The translations under genes and the position numbers were made by a program. Positions 37,228 through 44,622 of a stretch of 44,622 nucleotides of DNA are shown here, one piece after another; within the stretch, counting starts at the first letter, position 1; each line of letters starts with the position of its first letter. The notes beneath the pieces are model-generated. The model saw only the letters and a program-made list of their open reading frames with translations. It did not search any database and was not told the origin of the DNA. Source of the DNA: Spirochaetia bacterium 38H-sp (GTDB lineage: Bacteria > Spirochaetota > Spirochaetia > Winmispirales > Winmispiraceae); contig JBCHKQ010000007.1 of assembly GCA_039023545.1 (NCBI GenBank), positions 1-44,622 of the forward strand, given 5' to 3'.

Positions 37228-37983
37228 ATGGAAAATATCATAAATAAAATTCGAACTCAATTAGAACATTCTATTGACAAGAAAACTCAAGCGACAAGTC
37301 AAAATTTCTTCAAAGAAAAGATAAAGTTTTATGGGGTCAAGGTTTCAATTGTAAACAAGATTAGTAAGGAGTATTTTAAACTGATTGATTTTAAAACAAA
37401 ATCAGAAATATTTGACCTCTGCGAGATTTTATGGCAATCAGGATTTATTGAAGAATCATTTATTGCATGCAATTGGTCTTATTATATTCATAAAAAATAT
37501 GAACCAGGGGATTTTCAAATATTTGAGAAATGGATAAATGATTATGTAAATAATTGGGCTTCGTGTGATACATTATGTAATCATACGATTGGTGAATTTA
37601 TTGAAATGTATCCTGAGTATTTAGTAAGGTTAAAAGACTTAGCTAAATCGGATAATAAATGGCTACGCCGAGCTTCATCAGTAACTTTGATTAAACCAGC
37701 CAGAAAGGGAAAATTTCTCAACGAGATACTAGAAATTGCGGATATTTTGCTAATAGATAAAGATGATTTAGTTCAAAAAGGTTATGGATGGATGTTAAAA
37801 GCTGCCAGTGAAGCGAATCAAAGAGAAATATTTGATTATGTGATAAAAAATAAATCTATTATGCCTCGTACAGCATTACGATATGCAATTGAAAAAATGC
37901 CAAAAGAATTGAAAAGCAAGGCAATGGAGAAAAAAAATGATATAACAAAAACACGACGGCACAACACACAATATAGCCAATAA
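37228..37983 (+). CDS. AlkD-type DNA alkylation repair glycosylase
   Basis: 251 residues of HEAT-like helices. Trp110, Asp114 (NNWASCDTLC) and Trp188 (GYGWMLKAAS) fall almost exactly where Bacillus cereus AlkD has Trp109, Asp113 and Trp187, the residues that hold and excise 3-methyladenine and 7-methylguanine. The frame extends back to a GTG at 37180, within two bases of the cassette border, so the ATG at 37228 is preferred although no clear ribosome-binding site is seen. The C-terminus runs ~20 bases into attC1. As sole gene of the first cassette it would be closest to any array promoter. Confidence 0.82.
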   Translation: MENIINKIRTQLEHSIDKKTQATSQNFFKEKIKFYGVKVSIVNKISKEYFKLIDFKTKSEIFDLCEILWQSGFIEESFIACNWSYYIHKKYEPGDFQIFEKWINDYVNNWASCDTLCNHTIGEFIEMYPEYLVRLKDLAKSDNKWLRRASSVTLIKPARKGKFLNEILEIADILLIDKDDLVQKGYGWMLKAASEANQREIFDYVIKNKSIMPRTALRYAIEKMPKELKSKAMEKKNDITKTRRHNTQYSQ

Positions 37984-38088
37984 GGGTTTCAGAGGCATAT
38001 GAAGGTTTGTAGTCCGCTACAATTTTTCTTGTAGCCTGATATAAAATCGTCCGCGACCCCTTACTGGCCATATTGTCAACCGTTAGCG
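37957..38088 (+). other. attC-like recombination site 1
   Basis: R'' box CGGCACAAC (37957-37965) and R' box GTTAGCG (38082-38088) enclose an imperfect palindrome: CACAATATAGCCAATAAGGG on the left pairs with 38060-38077 with a few mismatches. The middle contains a second small hairpin (TGTAG...CTACA). Length ~132 bp. Confidence 0.75.
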
Positions 38089-38147
38089 GCAACCGGAAGA
38101 GCCAGTGCAAACAGCAAAAATCTGATTATTAACTAAGGATTAATATA

Positions 38148-38618
38148 ATGACAATTGACCAAATAAAAGAGACATTTGAACAAGGGGATGATAAAGAAAA
38201 ACTAAAAGCATTAAAGTTTGCATCACGGATTGGATTTAAAGATGCTGAGAGTGTTTTATCAATAATTCCACAGTTGATAGACTTCTTAAAATCCGATAAT
38301 GAAGATTTAGTTGAATTTGCTTGTTGGACAGCTGGACAAGTAGGCATAAATCGACTTGATTATTACAAAAATTCTATTGAAGAAATTATTAAAAATCTTG
38401 ATAGTAAAAATGAAAAAATAAGAGTGAATGCATTATTTGCTTTGGGGCGTATTGGTCGTTCTGACTTTTCATTGATTAGTGATTACTTGGATTTGATTAT
38501 TAGTTTTTCAAATGACAAATCACCACTTGTAAGATTAGGAATGATTTGGACTTGTGAGAATATTGGGACAAATAATCCAAAAGTATTTAAAGATACCGAC
38601 AACTTTAAACGACAATGA
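38148..38618 (+). CDS. HEAT-repeat protein, probably 3'-truncated
   Basis: 156 residues of helical HEAT pairs (DFLKSDNEDLVEFACWTAGQVG, NEKIRVNALFALGRIGR, DKSPLVRLGMIWTCENIG). AAGGA precedes the ATG. The sequence stops abruptly after the fourth repeat with KDTDNFKRQ, and the helicase start follows three bases later with no attC between them. I infer that the 3' end of this gene and its attC were lost. Similar HEAT proteins are typical small cassette cargo. Function unknown. Confidence 0.6.
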   Translation: MTIDQIKETFEQGDDKEKLKALKFASRIGFKDAESVLSIIPQLIDFLKSDNEDLVEFACWTAGQVGINRLDYYKNSIEEIIKNLDSKNEKIRVNALFALGRIGRSDFSLISDYLDLIISFSNDKSPLVRLGMIWTCENIGTNNPKVFKDTDNFKRQ

Positions 38619-38621
38619 CAG

Positions 38622-41252
38622 ATGGAAAATACAACTGTGATTATTTTACTCTTAACAGGACTTACAATTGCAGGACTTATATATTATCGGTGGGATAAGG
38701 AGCAGAAAAGAAAAAAAGAAGAAGAGCGACAAAAACTTTTTGCCTTCTTCAAATCCAAACTTGACAGCATTTCAAAAGCTGTAAGACAGTTTTACGCACA
38801 TCTTGATTATACAAACGGTTATTTCACAAATTACCAACTGACAGTTTGGGAAACACAAAACGACATACTTTACAAAGAGATAAAAGACAAGCCATTTGAG
38901 AACATTCAACTTGAAAGTGAAGAAGTAAAAACAATCAAAAATTTCCTCAAATATTTTTCTTCATCGGAAAGTTTGAGAACGGAACACAACAAAAATTTTG
39001 TAAAGGAAGAACTAAAAAATTACAGCCGCTTTTTCGACAATATTAAGGGGAGAAAACTTGATCTTCAGCAAAGAACAGCGATTGTAACAGATGAAGACAA
39101 CAATATTATTATTGCAGGTGCGGGTTCGAGAAAAACGACTACCACAATAGGAAAAGTTAATTATGTAATTGACCGCTATAAAGTTCGCCCAAGCGAAATA
39201 CTCTTAATCTCATTCACAAGAAAATCTGCACAGAATTTAAATGACAGAATAAAAATTGATGGAGTAGAAGCAAAAACTTTTCACAAATTCGGGAAAGACA
39301 TTATTGCCGAAGTTGAAGGCAGACAGCCAAGTATTTTTGATGAGAGCCAATTCCGACCACTACTTACAAGATATTTTAATGAATTACTTCAGAATAAAAA
39401 TTATTTGCGAAAAGTCACGAAATACTTTACTGTATTTTTAAAACCTTCAAAAGCACAATCTGAATTTGAAAATCAAGGTGACTACATTCAATACATCAAA
39501 GACCAAAATTTCCGAACTTACAAATTAAAGGAAGTTCCTGTTAGAGGGAGAATGACTTACAAGATGGAAGTTGTAAAGAGCATTGAGGAATGCAAGATTG
39601 CAAATTTTCTTTTGTTCAATTCCATTGATTACAAATATGAAGAACAATATGAAATTAAAACTGCCGATATGGAGCGGAGGCAGTATAAACCTGACTTCTC
39701 AATTTACCAAAATGGAACAAGAATTTATCTTGAACACTTTGGCATCTCAAGAAACGGTGATATTCCTCAGTGGTTTACAAAGGACGGTCAAACCTACGAA
39801 GAAGCCAAGTGTGAATACAACAGTAAAATAAATTGGGCAAGAAATTTACACCAAAGGCACGGAACTATTTTAATTGAAACTTTCAGTTATAAAATGGCAG
39901 AGGGCACGCTTTTTGAAAACTTAACTAAAAATCTAACTGAAGCAGGAATAATTTTAACGCCTAAAACTCCCCAAGAAATTTGGGAAATAATTAATAACGC
40001 AGCGGAAGATAAAGTAAACAACTTCATTACATTATTTCAAACATTCATTCCCTGATGAAATCAAATAATTATACAATAGATGATTTGCTGATAAGAAATG
40101 ATGATACCGAAGATAGTTTCCACAGACAGCGTAATGAATTATTCATAGAAATTATTCAGCCTATTTATGAACGTTATGAAAATCATTTAAAAGAAATAAG
40201 ACCAATCCCAGAGATTGACTTCAGTGATCTGATTAACAAGGCTACGACATATATCACAAATGGCCAATACAATAAGGAATTCAAATATGTAATCATTGAT
40301 GAGTTTCAGGATATTTCAATAGACAGATATAAACTTGTAAAAGCAATCAAGGAAAATAATCCCGCTTGTAAACTCTTTTGTGTCGGAGATGACTGGCAAT
40401 CAATTTGTCGGTTTAGCGGTAGTGATATTGCCTTATTCAAAGAGTTTGAAGAATATTTCGGCTTCACAGTGAAATCAAAAATTGAAACTACTTATCGTTT
40501 CCATAATCCGCTGTTAAATTTATCAAGTGAGTTCATCCAAAAAAATCCAAACCAAGCAAAAAAAGAATTACGAGGGACTTCCAATTCGAAAAGTACAACT
40601 TATCAAATTAAATATTCAATTTCAGACAATCAAGATGATACAAATACCTTGTAAGAAATTTTTGATGAATTAATTGGAATAAATAACATTGAAAACAAAA
40701 AGATTTTTATTCTTGGCAGATACAACTTTGACATTGACAGAATAAAAAATGAAAACAACATTTTCCGTATTGACAAGCGAGAGGGTTTTATCTCATACAG
40801 AACAAGGACAAAAGAGGGAGCGGAAAAAGAATTAATTGCATAGTACCTTACAGTTCACAAAGCAAAAGGACTAGAAGCAGATATTGTAATAATAATAAAT
40901 TGCAACTCTGGTAAGCACGGTTTTCCATCTGAAATGTCAGATGACGCTGTATTTATTAAACCTGCTTTTGAGTGAGGCAGACCAATATGAAAACGGAGAA
41001 GAAAGACGACTGTTTTATGTTGCAATGACAAGAGCAAAAGAAAATGTTTATTTCATTGCAGATAGTTCCTACAAATCGAAATTTATAGCAGAATTAGAAT
41101 TGGAGGACAATGACACGGAAATAAGAAAATGCCCTCGTTGCAAAACAGCAGACCTTGTCAAACGAAGCGGCACAACAAACGGCAGACAATGGGTATTTTG
41201 GGGTTGCTCAAATTTTTTATATGGTTGCAATTATCAAGAATGGGAAAACTAA
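38622..41252 (+). pseudogene. UvrD/HelD-like helicase with nuclease-like insert and C4 zinc finger, decayed
   Basis: One ancestral gene of ~870 codons broken at least four times. An N-terminal membrane segment is followed by motif I in altered form: GAGSRKTTT, with Arg (AGA, 39129-39131) in place of the invariant Gly. An insert with YKPDFSI and IYLEHFGIS resembles a PD-(D/E)XK fold. A frameshift near 40045-40052 joins to the part with IIDEFQDIS (motif II) and GDDWQSICRFSG (III). Stops lie at 40652 (TAA) and 40841 (TAG), before HKAKGLEADIVI (V). A second frameshift near 40950 leads to FYVAMTRAKENVY (VI) and a topoisomerase-type zinc finger (CPRC...GCSN...GC). It cannot make a working enzyme. 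Confidence 0.85.
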
Positions 41253-41273
41253 CACGAAATACTAAAAAGGGCA

Positions 41274-41406
41274 GCACACAACAATGTATAAGCGTAATGT
41301 GGGCTTAAGTACTTATTATGAATGATATAACTATTAATATAATTCGGTGTAAATTGAAAGTGAAGTGTTCCAAAAACCCGCAATACGCTTATACTCTCCG
41401 TTGTAG
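41274..41406 (+). other. attC-like recombination site 2
   Basis: R'' GCACACAAC (41274-41282) and R' GTTGTAG (41400-41406). The inner arms TATAAGCGTAATGTGGG (41287-41303) and CCCGCAATACGCTTATA (41377-41393) pair at 15 of 17 positions. It shares AGTGAAGTG and the CCCGCA..TACGC arm with attC3, so both belong to one lineage. Confidence 0.82.
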
Positions 41407-41442
41407 CCAATTGAAGAAAGAAAAGTGATATGATAGAAATAA

Positions 41443-41472
41443 TTGACAATAGTTTTATAAAAAAAATAATTT
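41443..41472 (+). promoter_or_regulatory. Possible cassette-borne promoter for the ABC-3C genes
   Basis: TTGACA (41443-41448), an 18-base A/T-rich spacer and TAATTT (41467-41472), ending six bases before the ATG at 41479. No ribosome-binding site is seen, so leaderless translation is possible. Confidence 0.4.
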
Positions 41473-41478
41473 TGCAAT

Positions 41479-42285
41479 ATGGGAAATAAAGCAAGACAAT
41501 ATAAAAAATCGACAATTAGAAAACTAGATACTCTATCTTGTAACCAATGTGCAAATCCCGATTGTGACAGAAAATTGATTGCAAGAGATGGAGACACAAT
41601 AGTAAGTAAAATATGCCATATTGAAGCTGTAAGTCCTAATGGTCCTAGATTTAATCCAAATATGACAGATGACGAAAGAAGAGATTATGATAATCTTATT
41701 TTATTATGTGATGAATGTCATAGTATTATTGACAACAAAAAAAATGAAGGAAAATATACTGTTGATTTACTAAAAAAATGGAAGAGAGACCACGAAAATA
41801 AATGTCGCCAGCAGCAGTTAAGCAAAAAATCAACTCTTTTAAATCAAGCTATAAATGCTATTGCTTCTATCGAACTTGAAGATAATCTTGATAATTATTC
41901 GCTAGAAACCTTTAATATTGATAAAAAGATAGAATACAACTCAATAAAAGAGTATAGGTATATAATTGAAGATTGTAGTAAATATTATGGGAAACTAAAT
42001 CCCCTTTATAGTGAATTGGAAAAACAAGGATCCTTTAGGAAGGAAAAATTATTGAGAATTATTCAGAATCTATATTTAAAAGCTAAGGGTGAATTTGTAA
42101 ATGGGGAAAGGAATGAATTAGAAATGATTCAAAATAATGCAGACAAGATTTTTAAGTCGGTAGAGGAAAAACTTTGGCAATTAATTGATGAAAATCAATC
42201 AAATACAGATGACATTTACATTGCACTACCAATTATTATGGTTGATGCTTTTATGAGATGTAAAATATTAGAAGAACCAAGGTAA
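41479..42285 (+). CDS. ABC-3C system effector component: HNH endonuclease plus C-terminal ABC-3C domain
   Basis: 268 residues. The first ~110 are an HNH/zinc-finger nuclease: Cys21, Cys24, Cys29, the first HNH His in CHIEA (His47), Asn72 in DNLILLC, and CDECH (77-81). Residues ~125-268 are helical and end AFMRCKILEEPR, as in the shared C-terminal domain by which ABC-3C effectors join their partners. In these systems the effector is thought to act when the ABC ATPase senses invasion. The stop lies two bases before the middle component. The gene begins ~70 bases after the cassette border. Confidence 0.75.
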   Translation: MGNKARQYKKSTIRKLDTLSCNQCANPDCDRKLIARDGDTIVSKICHIEAVSPNGPRFNPNMTDDERRDYDNLILLCDECHSIIDNKKNEGKYTVDLLKKWKRDHENKCRQQQLSKKSTLLNQAINAIASIELEDNLDNYSLETFNIDKKIEYNSIKEYRYIIEDCSKYYGKLNPLYSELEKQGSFRKEKLLRIIQNLYLKAKGEFVNGERNELEMIQNNADKIFKSVEEKLWQLIDENQSNTDDIYIALPIIMVDAFMRCKILEEPR

Positions 42286-42287
42286 TT

Positions 42288-42521
42288 ATGATTTTAGGCA
42301 AAGATATAAATCCAAAAAAACAAATCTATTATATCAGTGCGTTAGTTTTGAATGAATTAAAAAGTTATGACAACACTGAGTTTGATTTTTTTGATGTATT
42401 CAATTCCCTAAAAAGAAAGGAAAAGGACATAACTATTAATTTATACTCATTATCATTAGACTGGTTGTATTTATTGGGTGCTATCAAAAAAGACAAAAAT
42501 AGGCTTATAAAATGTTTTTAA
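42288..42521 (+). CDS. ABC-3C system middle component (MC6-like)
   Basis: 77 residues. The pattern INPKKQIYYISALVLNELK, FDVFNSLKRK, YSLSLDWLYLLGAIKKD resembles the small winged-helix-like middle component that couples effector and ATPase. Its position between an effector and a DUF2326 ATPase strengthens the call; the sequence alone would be weak. AAGG lies before the ATG, and the end overlaps the ATPase gene by ten bases. Confidence 0.7.
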   Translation: MILGKDINPKKQIYYISALVLNELKSYDNTEFDFFDVFNSLKRKEKDITINLYSLSLDWLYLLGAIKKDKNRLIKCF

Positions 42522-44212
42522 AAGAATTATATATTCACAAAAATGACACATTAGTAAGAAAAATTAAATTCCATAAAGGAATCAATTTGATTATTGATGA
42601 GACAAAAACATCAGACAGAAAAGAATCTGGTAATAATGTTGGCAAAACAACAGTATTGCGTTTAATAGATTTTTGTTTAGGAGGGAAAGGAGAAAATATT
42701 TATAAAGACCCTGAGTTCAAAGAAAAAGGAAGTAACACAATTATTGAAAACTTCTTAAAAAACAACAATGTCATAATCACATTGGTATTAAAAGAGGATT
42801 TAGAATTAGAAGCATCAAACGAAATCGTTATTCGAAGAAATTTTTTATCTAGTAAAAATAAAATACAAGAAATAAATGGTGAACGTTTCAATAATAAAGA
42901 TTTTCTCAAAAAGTTAAAAGAGTTGATTTTTAACTCAAAAAGTCCTAAACCAACTTTTCGCCAAATTATTGCAAAAAATATCAGAGATGAAAAATCAAGA
43001 CTTATAAATACTATAAAAGTTCTACACCCCACAACCAAACACGAAGAGTATGAGGCATTATATTTTTTCTGGTTAGGTATACCAATAGATGAAGCAGAAC
43101 GGAAACAACAATTACATTCATTGATTAAAATAGAAGAAGACTTACAACGAAGATTAAAAAAAGAATATACGCTTTCCCAAATTGAACAATCATTGATTAT
43201 CATCAACCGGAATATAGAACAATTAGAAAAGAAAAAGGCTCAGTTTAATTTAAATGAAGATTACGAATCAGACTTAGAAAAACTTAATCACATTAAGGCT
43301 AAAATTAATAGGCTTTCTACACAAATCAGTCAACTGGAATTACGTAAAGATTTAATTTTAGAAAGTAAAGTTGAATTAGAGGAAGAAATAGCTAATATAG
43401 ATGTAGAACAAATAAAATATTTATATTCTGAGGCAAAAATATTAGTCCCCGACTTACAGAAATCTTTTGAAGATACTTTAAAATTTCACAATGAAATGTT
43501 AATTGAAAAAAAGAATTATATAACAAAAGAACTACCTGGTATTGAAAACCAAATTAAAAATATAAATCAAGAGATTAAAAGTTTAATTTCACAAGAGAAA
43601 AAGTTAAGTGAATTATTACAGAAATCTGGTGCTTTGGAAGAATTGGAAAAAATTGTTTTAGAATTAAATAAATATTACGAGCAAAAAGGAAATCTTGAAG
43701 AACAAAAACGACTCTGGAATCAGACGATTAGCAATATTGAAAAATACAAAGGTGAATTAAATAGCATTGATAAAAACATTACTTCTAAAGAAGATTTGTT
43801 AAACGAAAGAATAACCATTTTCAATAAGTACTTTTCTTCAATTTCTCAAAAATTGTATGGAGAGCAATTTGTATTAAGTTATGATAAAAATGAGAAAGGA
43901 TTTGAATTGAACATATCGACTATTAGTGGTAACCCTGGAACTGGAAAGAAAAAAGGACAAATTGCAGCTTTTGATTTGGCTTATATTCAATTTGCTGATG
44001 AATTAGGGATAAATTGTCTACACTTTATATTACACGACCAGATTGAAAATGTTCACGACAATCAAATCACCAGTCTTTTAAATGAAATAGTTTCAAATAT
44101 TAATTGCCAGTACGTATTGCCAGTATTAAGAGATAAATTGCCAGAAGATGTTGATGTCGATAAATATAGAATATTATCTCTTTCGCAAAAAGAAAAGTTA
44201 TTTAAGATATAG
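42512..44212 (+). CDS. ABC-3C system ATPase (DUF2326/YydD-like, SMC-type)
   Basis: 566 residues. Walker A GNNVGKT is at 40-46 in an N-terminal SMC-like lobe. Long coiled coil covers ~200-430 (many Glu/Lys/Leu, with LSQIEQSLIIINRNIEQLEKK at its start). The C-terminal DUF2326-type lobe contains KKKGQIAAFDLAYIQFADE and FILHDQIENVHD. Proteins of this layout are the sensing ATPase of ABC-three-component conflict systems. It is complete, has no disabling mutation that I can see, and is the last gene of cassette 3. Confidence 0.85.
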   Translation: MFLKELYIHKNDTLVRKIKFHKGINLIIDETKTSDRKESGNNVGKTTVLRLIDFCLGGKGENIYKDPEFKEKGSNTIIENFLKNNNVIITLVLKEDLELEASNEIVIRRNFLSSKNKIQEINGERFNNKDFLKKLKELIFNSKSPKPTFRQIIAKNIRDEKSRLINTIKVLHPTTKHEEYEALYFFWLGIPIDEAERKQQLHSLIKIEEDLQRRLKKEYTLSQIEQSLIIINRNIEQLEKKKAQFNLNEDYESDLEKLNHIKAKINRLSTQISQLELRKDLILESKVELEEEIANIDVEQIKYLYSEAKILVPDLQKSFEDTLKFHNEMLIEKKNYITKELPGIENQIKNINQEIKSLISQEKKLSELLQKSGALEELEKIVLELNKYYEQKGNLEEQKRLWNQTISNIEKYKGELNSIDKNITSKEDLLNERITIFNKYFSSISQKLYGEQFVLSYDKNEKGFELNISTISGNPGTGKKKGQIAAFDLAYIQFADELGINCLHFILHDQIENVHDNQITSLLNEIVSNINCQYVLPVLRDKLPEDVDVDKYRILSLSQKEKLFKI

Positions 44213-44219
44213 GACAACT

Positions 44220-44350
44220 GGCTACAACAAAAGCTATACGTAATGCGGGGGAAGTGCTAATATGAAAGTAATTACATTAAACAAACTTTACGGTAAGCGA
44301 ACAGTGAAGTGCCTTGAAATCCCGCACTACGCATAGCCAAACCGTTAGGC
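44220..44350 (+). other. attC-like recombination site 3
   Basis: R'' GGCTACAAC (44220-44228) and R' GTTAGGC (44344-44350). Inner arms GCTATACGTAATGCGGG (44233-44249) and CCCGCACTACGCATAGC (44321-44337) pair at 15 of 17 positions. R'' is the exact complement of the start of its own cassette at 41400. Confidence 0.85.
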
Positions 44351-44391
44351 GAAATTCTGCGCGTCAACAAAAACCATTAAAGGAGAAAAAA

Positions 44392-44622
44392 ATGGAAAGA
44401 AAACTTAGAAGCTTATTGCCAATACTTATTATGGTAGTGTTAGTATTGGTGGTTATTGGTTGTAGCACTGTTAAAAAACAAGTCGAGGTTCCAGATGTTG
44501 CGCAAAAGATTTCACCCAAGGGGGATGATTATCTTGGAAAGAACGTTGTTCTTGCTAGATTTATTTGGGAAGACTTTTTTGAGGCAATCTTTTTCCCTGC
44601 CAATATATTAACAGAAGCAAGC
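44392..44622 (+). CDS. Predicted lipoprotein, partial (runs off the window)
   Basis: The first 77 codons of an open frame, which the window end cuts. MERKLRSLLPILIMVVLVLVVIGCSTVKK is, in two parts, a signal sequence and a lipobox VIGC with lipidation at Cys24. The mature part (VPDVAQKISPKGDDYLG) is not recognisable. AAAGGAG sits before the ATG. It begins cassette 4, 42 bases after the attC3 crossover. Confidence 0.75.
   Translation, partial: MERKLRSLLPILIMVVLVLVVIGCSTVKKQVEVPDVAQKISPKGDDYLGKNVVLARFIWEDFFEAIFFPANILTEAS

Larger units (their letters stand above)
37178..44622 (+). mobile_element. Integron-like gene-cassette array (runs off the right edge)
   Basis: Four units, all on the + strand. 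Unit 1, 37178-38082, alkD-like. Unit 2, 38083-41400, HEAT gene plus helicase remnant. Unit 3, 41401-44344, ABC-3C system. Unit 4, from 44345, lipoprotein. Each of the first three ends in an attC-like site. In units 1 and 3 the start box (GTTGTGCCG at 37177; GTTGTAGCC at 41400) is the exact 9-base complement of the R'' box of the same unit (CGGCACAAC at 37957; GGCTACAAC at 44220), as expected when a circular cassette integrates. Unit 2 fails this test. The genes are A-rich and unlike the neighbouring T/G-rich chromosome. Confidence 0.8.

Noticed and set aside
42512..44212. Calling the ATPase a Wadjet JetC, RecN or Rad50 homologue
   Set aside because: Walker A and the coiled coil are shared, but size, the C-terminal DUF2326-like pattern and the small middle-component gene fit ABC-3C better.
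37177..44350. CRISPR array
   Set aside because: The repeated elements are ~130 bp, diverged, and separated by genes of up to 3 kb; there are no regular short repeats and spacers.

Overview
The window looks like the chromosome of a spirochaete (phylum Spirochaetota), probably in or near Treponema/Spirochaeta. This is an inference from gene content and order: a spoVG / tRNA-Gln / rplY / pth / tilS / ftsH block, a DUF3276 PUR-alpha-like protein of the kind known from Borrelia, several proteins with loose spirochaetal-type lipoboxes, and a gap-pgk-tpiA-secG cluster. Species cannot be named. Housekeeping genes lie mostly on the + strand with T/G-rich coding sequence. The right-hand 7.5 kb is visibly more A-rich.

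Layout. (1) 1-4.4 kb: 3' part of gltB and complete gltD (glutamate synthase). (2) 4.4-9.0 kb: a tight run from its own promoter, rplU-prp-rpmA-obgE-nadD-yqeK-LCP-like-rsfS, joining ribosome biogenesis to NAD synthesis. It meets a small acidic protein and a CheX-like gene on the - strand. (3) 9.9-13.5 kb: nadC, nadB, ispE, spoVG. (4) 13.5-18.2 kb: promoter, tRNA-Gln(TTG), rplY, pth, tilS, ftsH. (5) 18.2-23.0 kb: two exported proteins (a probable TPR lipoprotein and an HtrA-like lipoprotein protease), a hypothetical gene whose ribosome-binding site may be masked by a hairpin, a PUR-alpha-like gene, and rnhB on the - strand. (6) 23.2-29.1 kb: gap, pgk, tpiA, secG, then an aldo/keto reductase and class II fba on the - strand. 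(7) 29.2-36.5 kb: a lipoprotein, mutS2, a DUF1801 protein, a GH57-like protein with an apparently altered active site, and an exported FnIII-like protein on the - strand.

(8) 36.9-44.6 kb is an integron-like gene-cassette array. It starts with the decayed 3' end of a tyrosine recombinase, in which a stop codon sits exactly where the catalytic tyrosine should be. Three attC-like sites follow (about 130 bp each). For the two cassettes that look intact, the first nine bases of the cassette are perfectly complementary to the R'' box of that same cassette's attC, which is the expected signature of a real cassette. The cargo is an AlkD-type DNA glycosylase, a truncated HEAT-repeat gene fused to a decayed UvrD/HelD-like helicase, a complete three-gene ABC-three-component (ABC-3C) conflict system with an HNH-nuclease protein, and the start of a lipoprotein gene. 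The ABC-3C system carried as one 2.9-kb cassette is the best candidate for an exciting system here.

Scattered through the chromosomal part, always between genes, are eight copies of an unusual palindrome: a conserved 5' ACCGAACG, a hairpin whose sequence differs almost completely from copy to copy yet stays self-complementary, then a conserved 3' CTGCCTYYGGC. Two pairs are arranged as inverted couples. I do not recognise this family.
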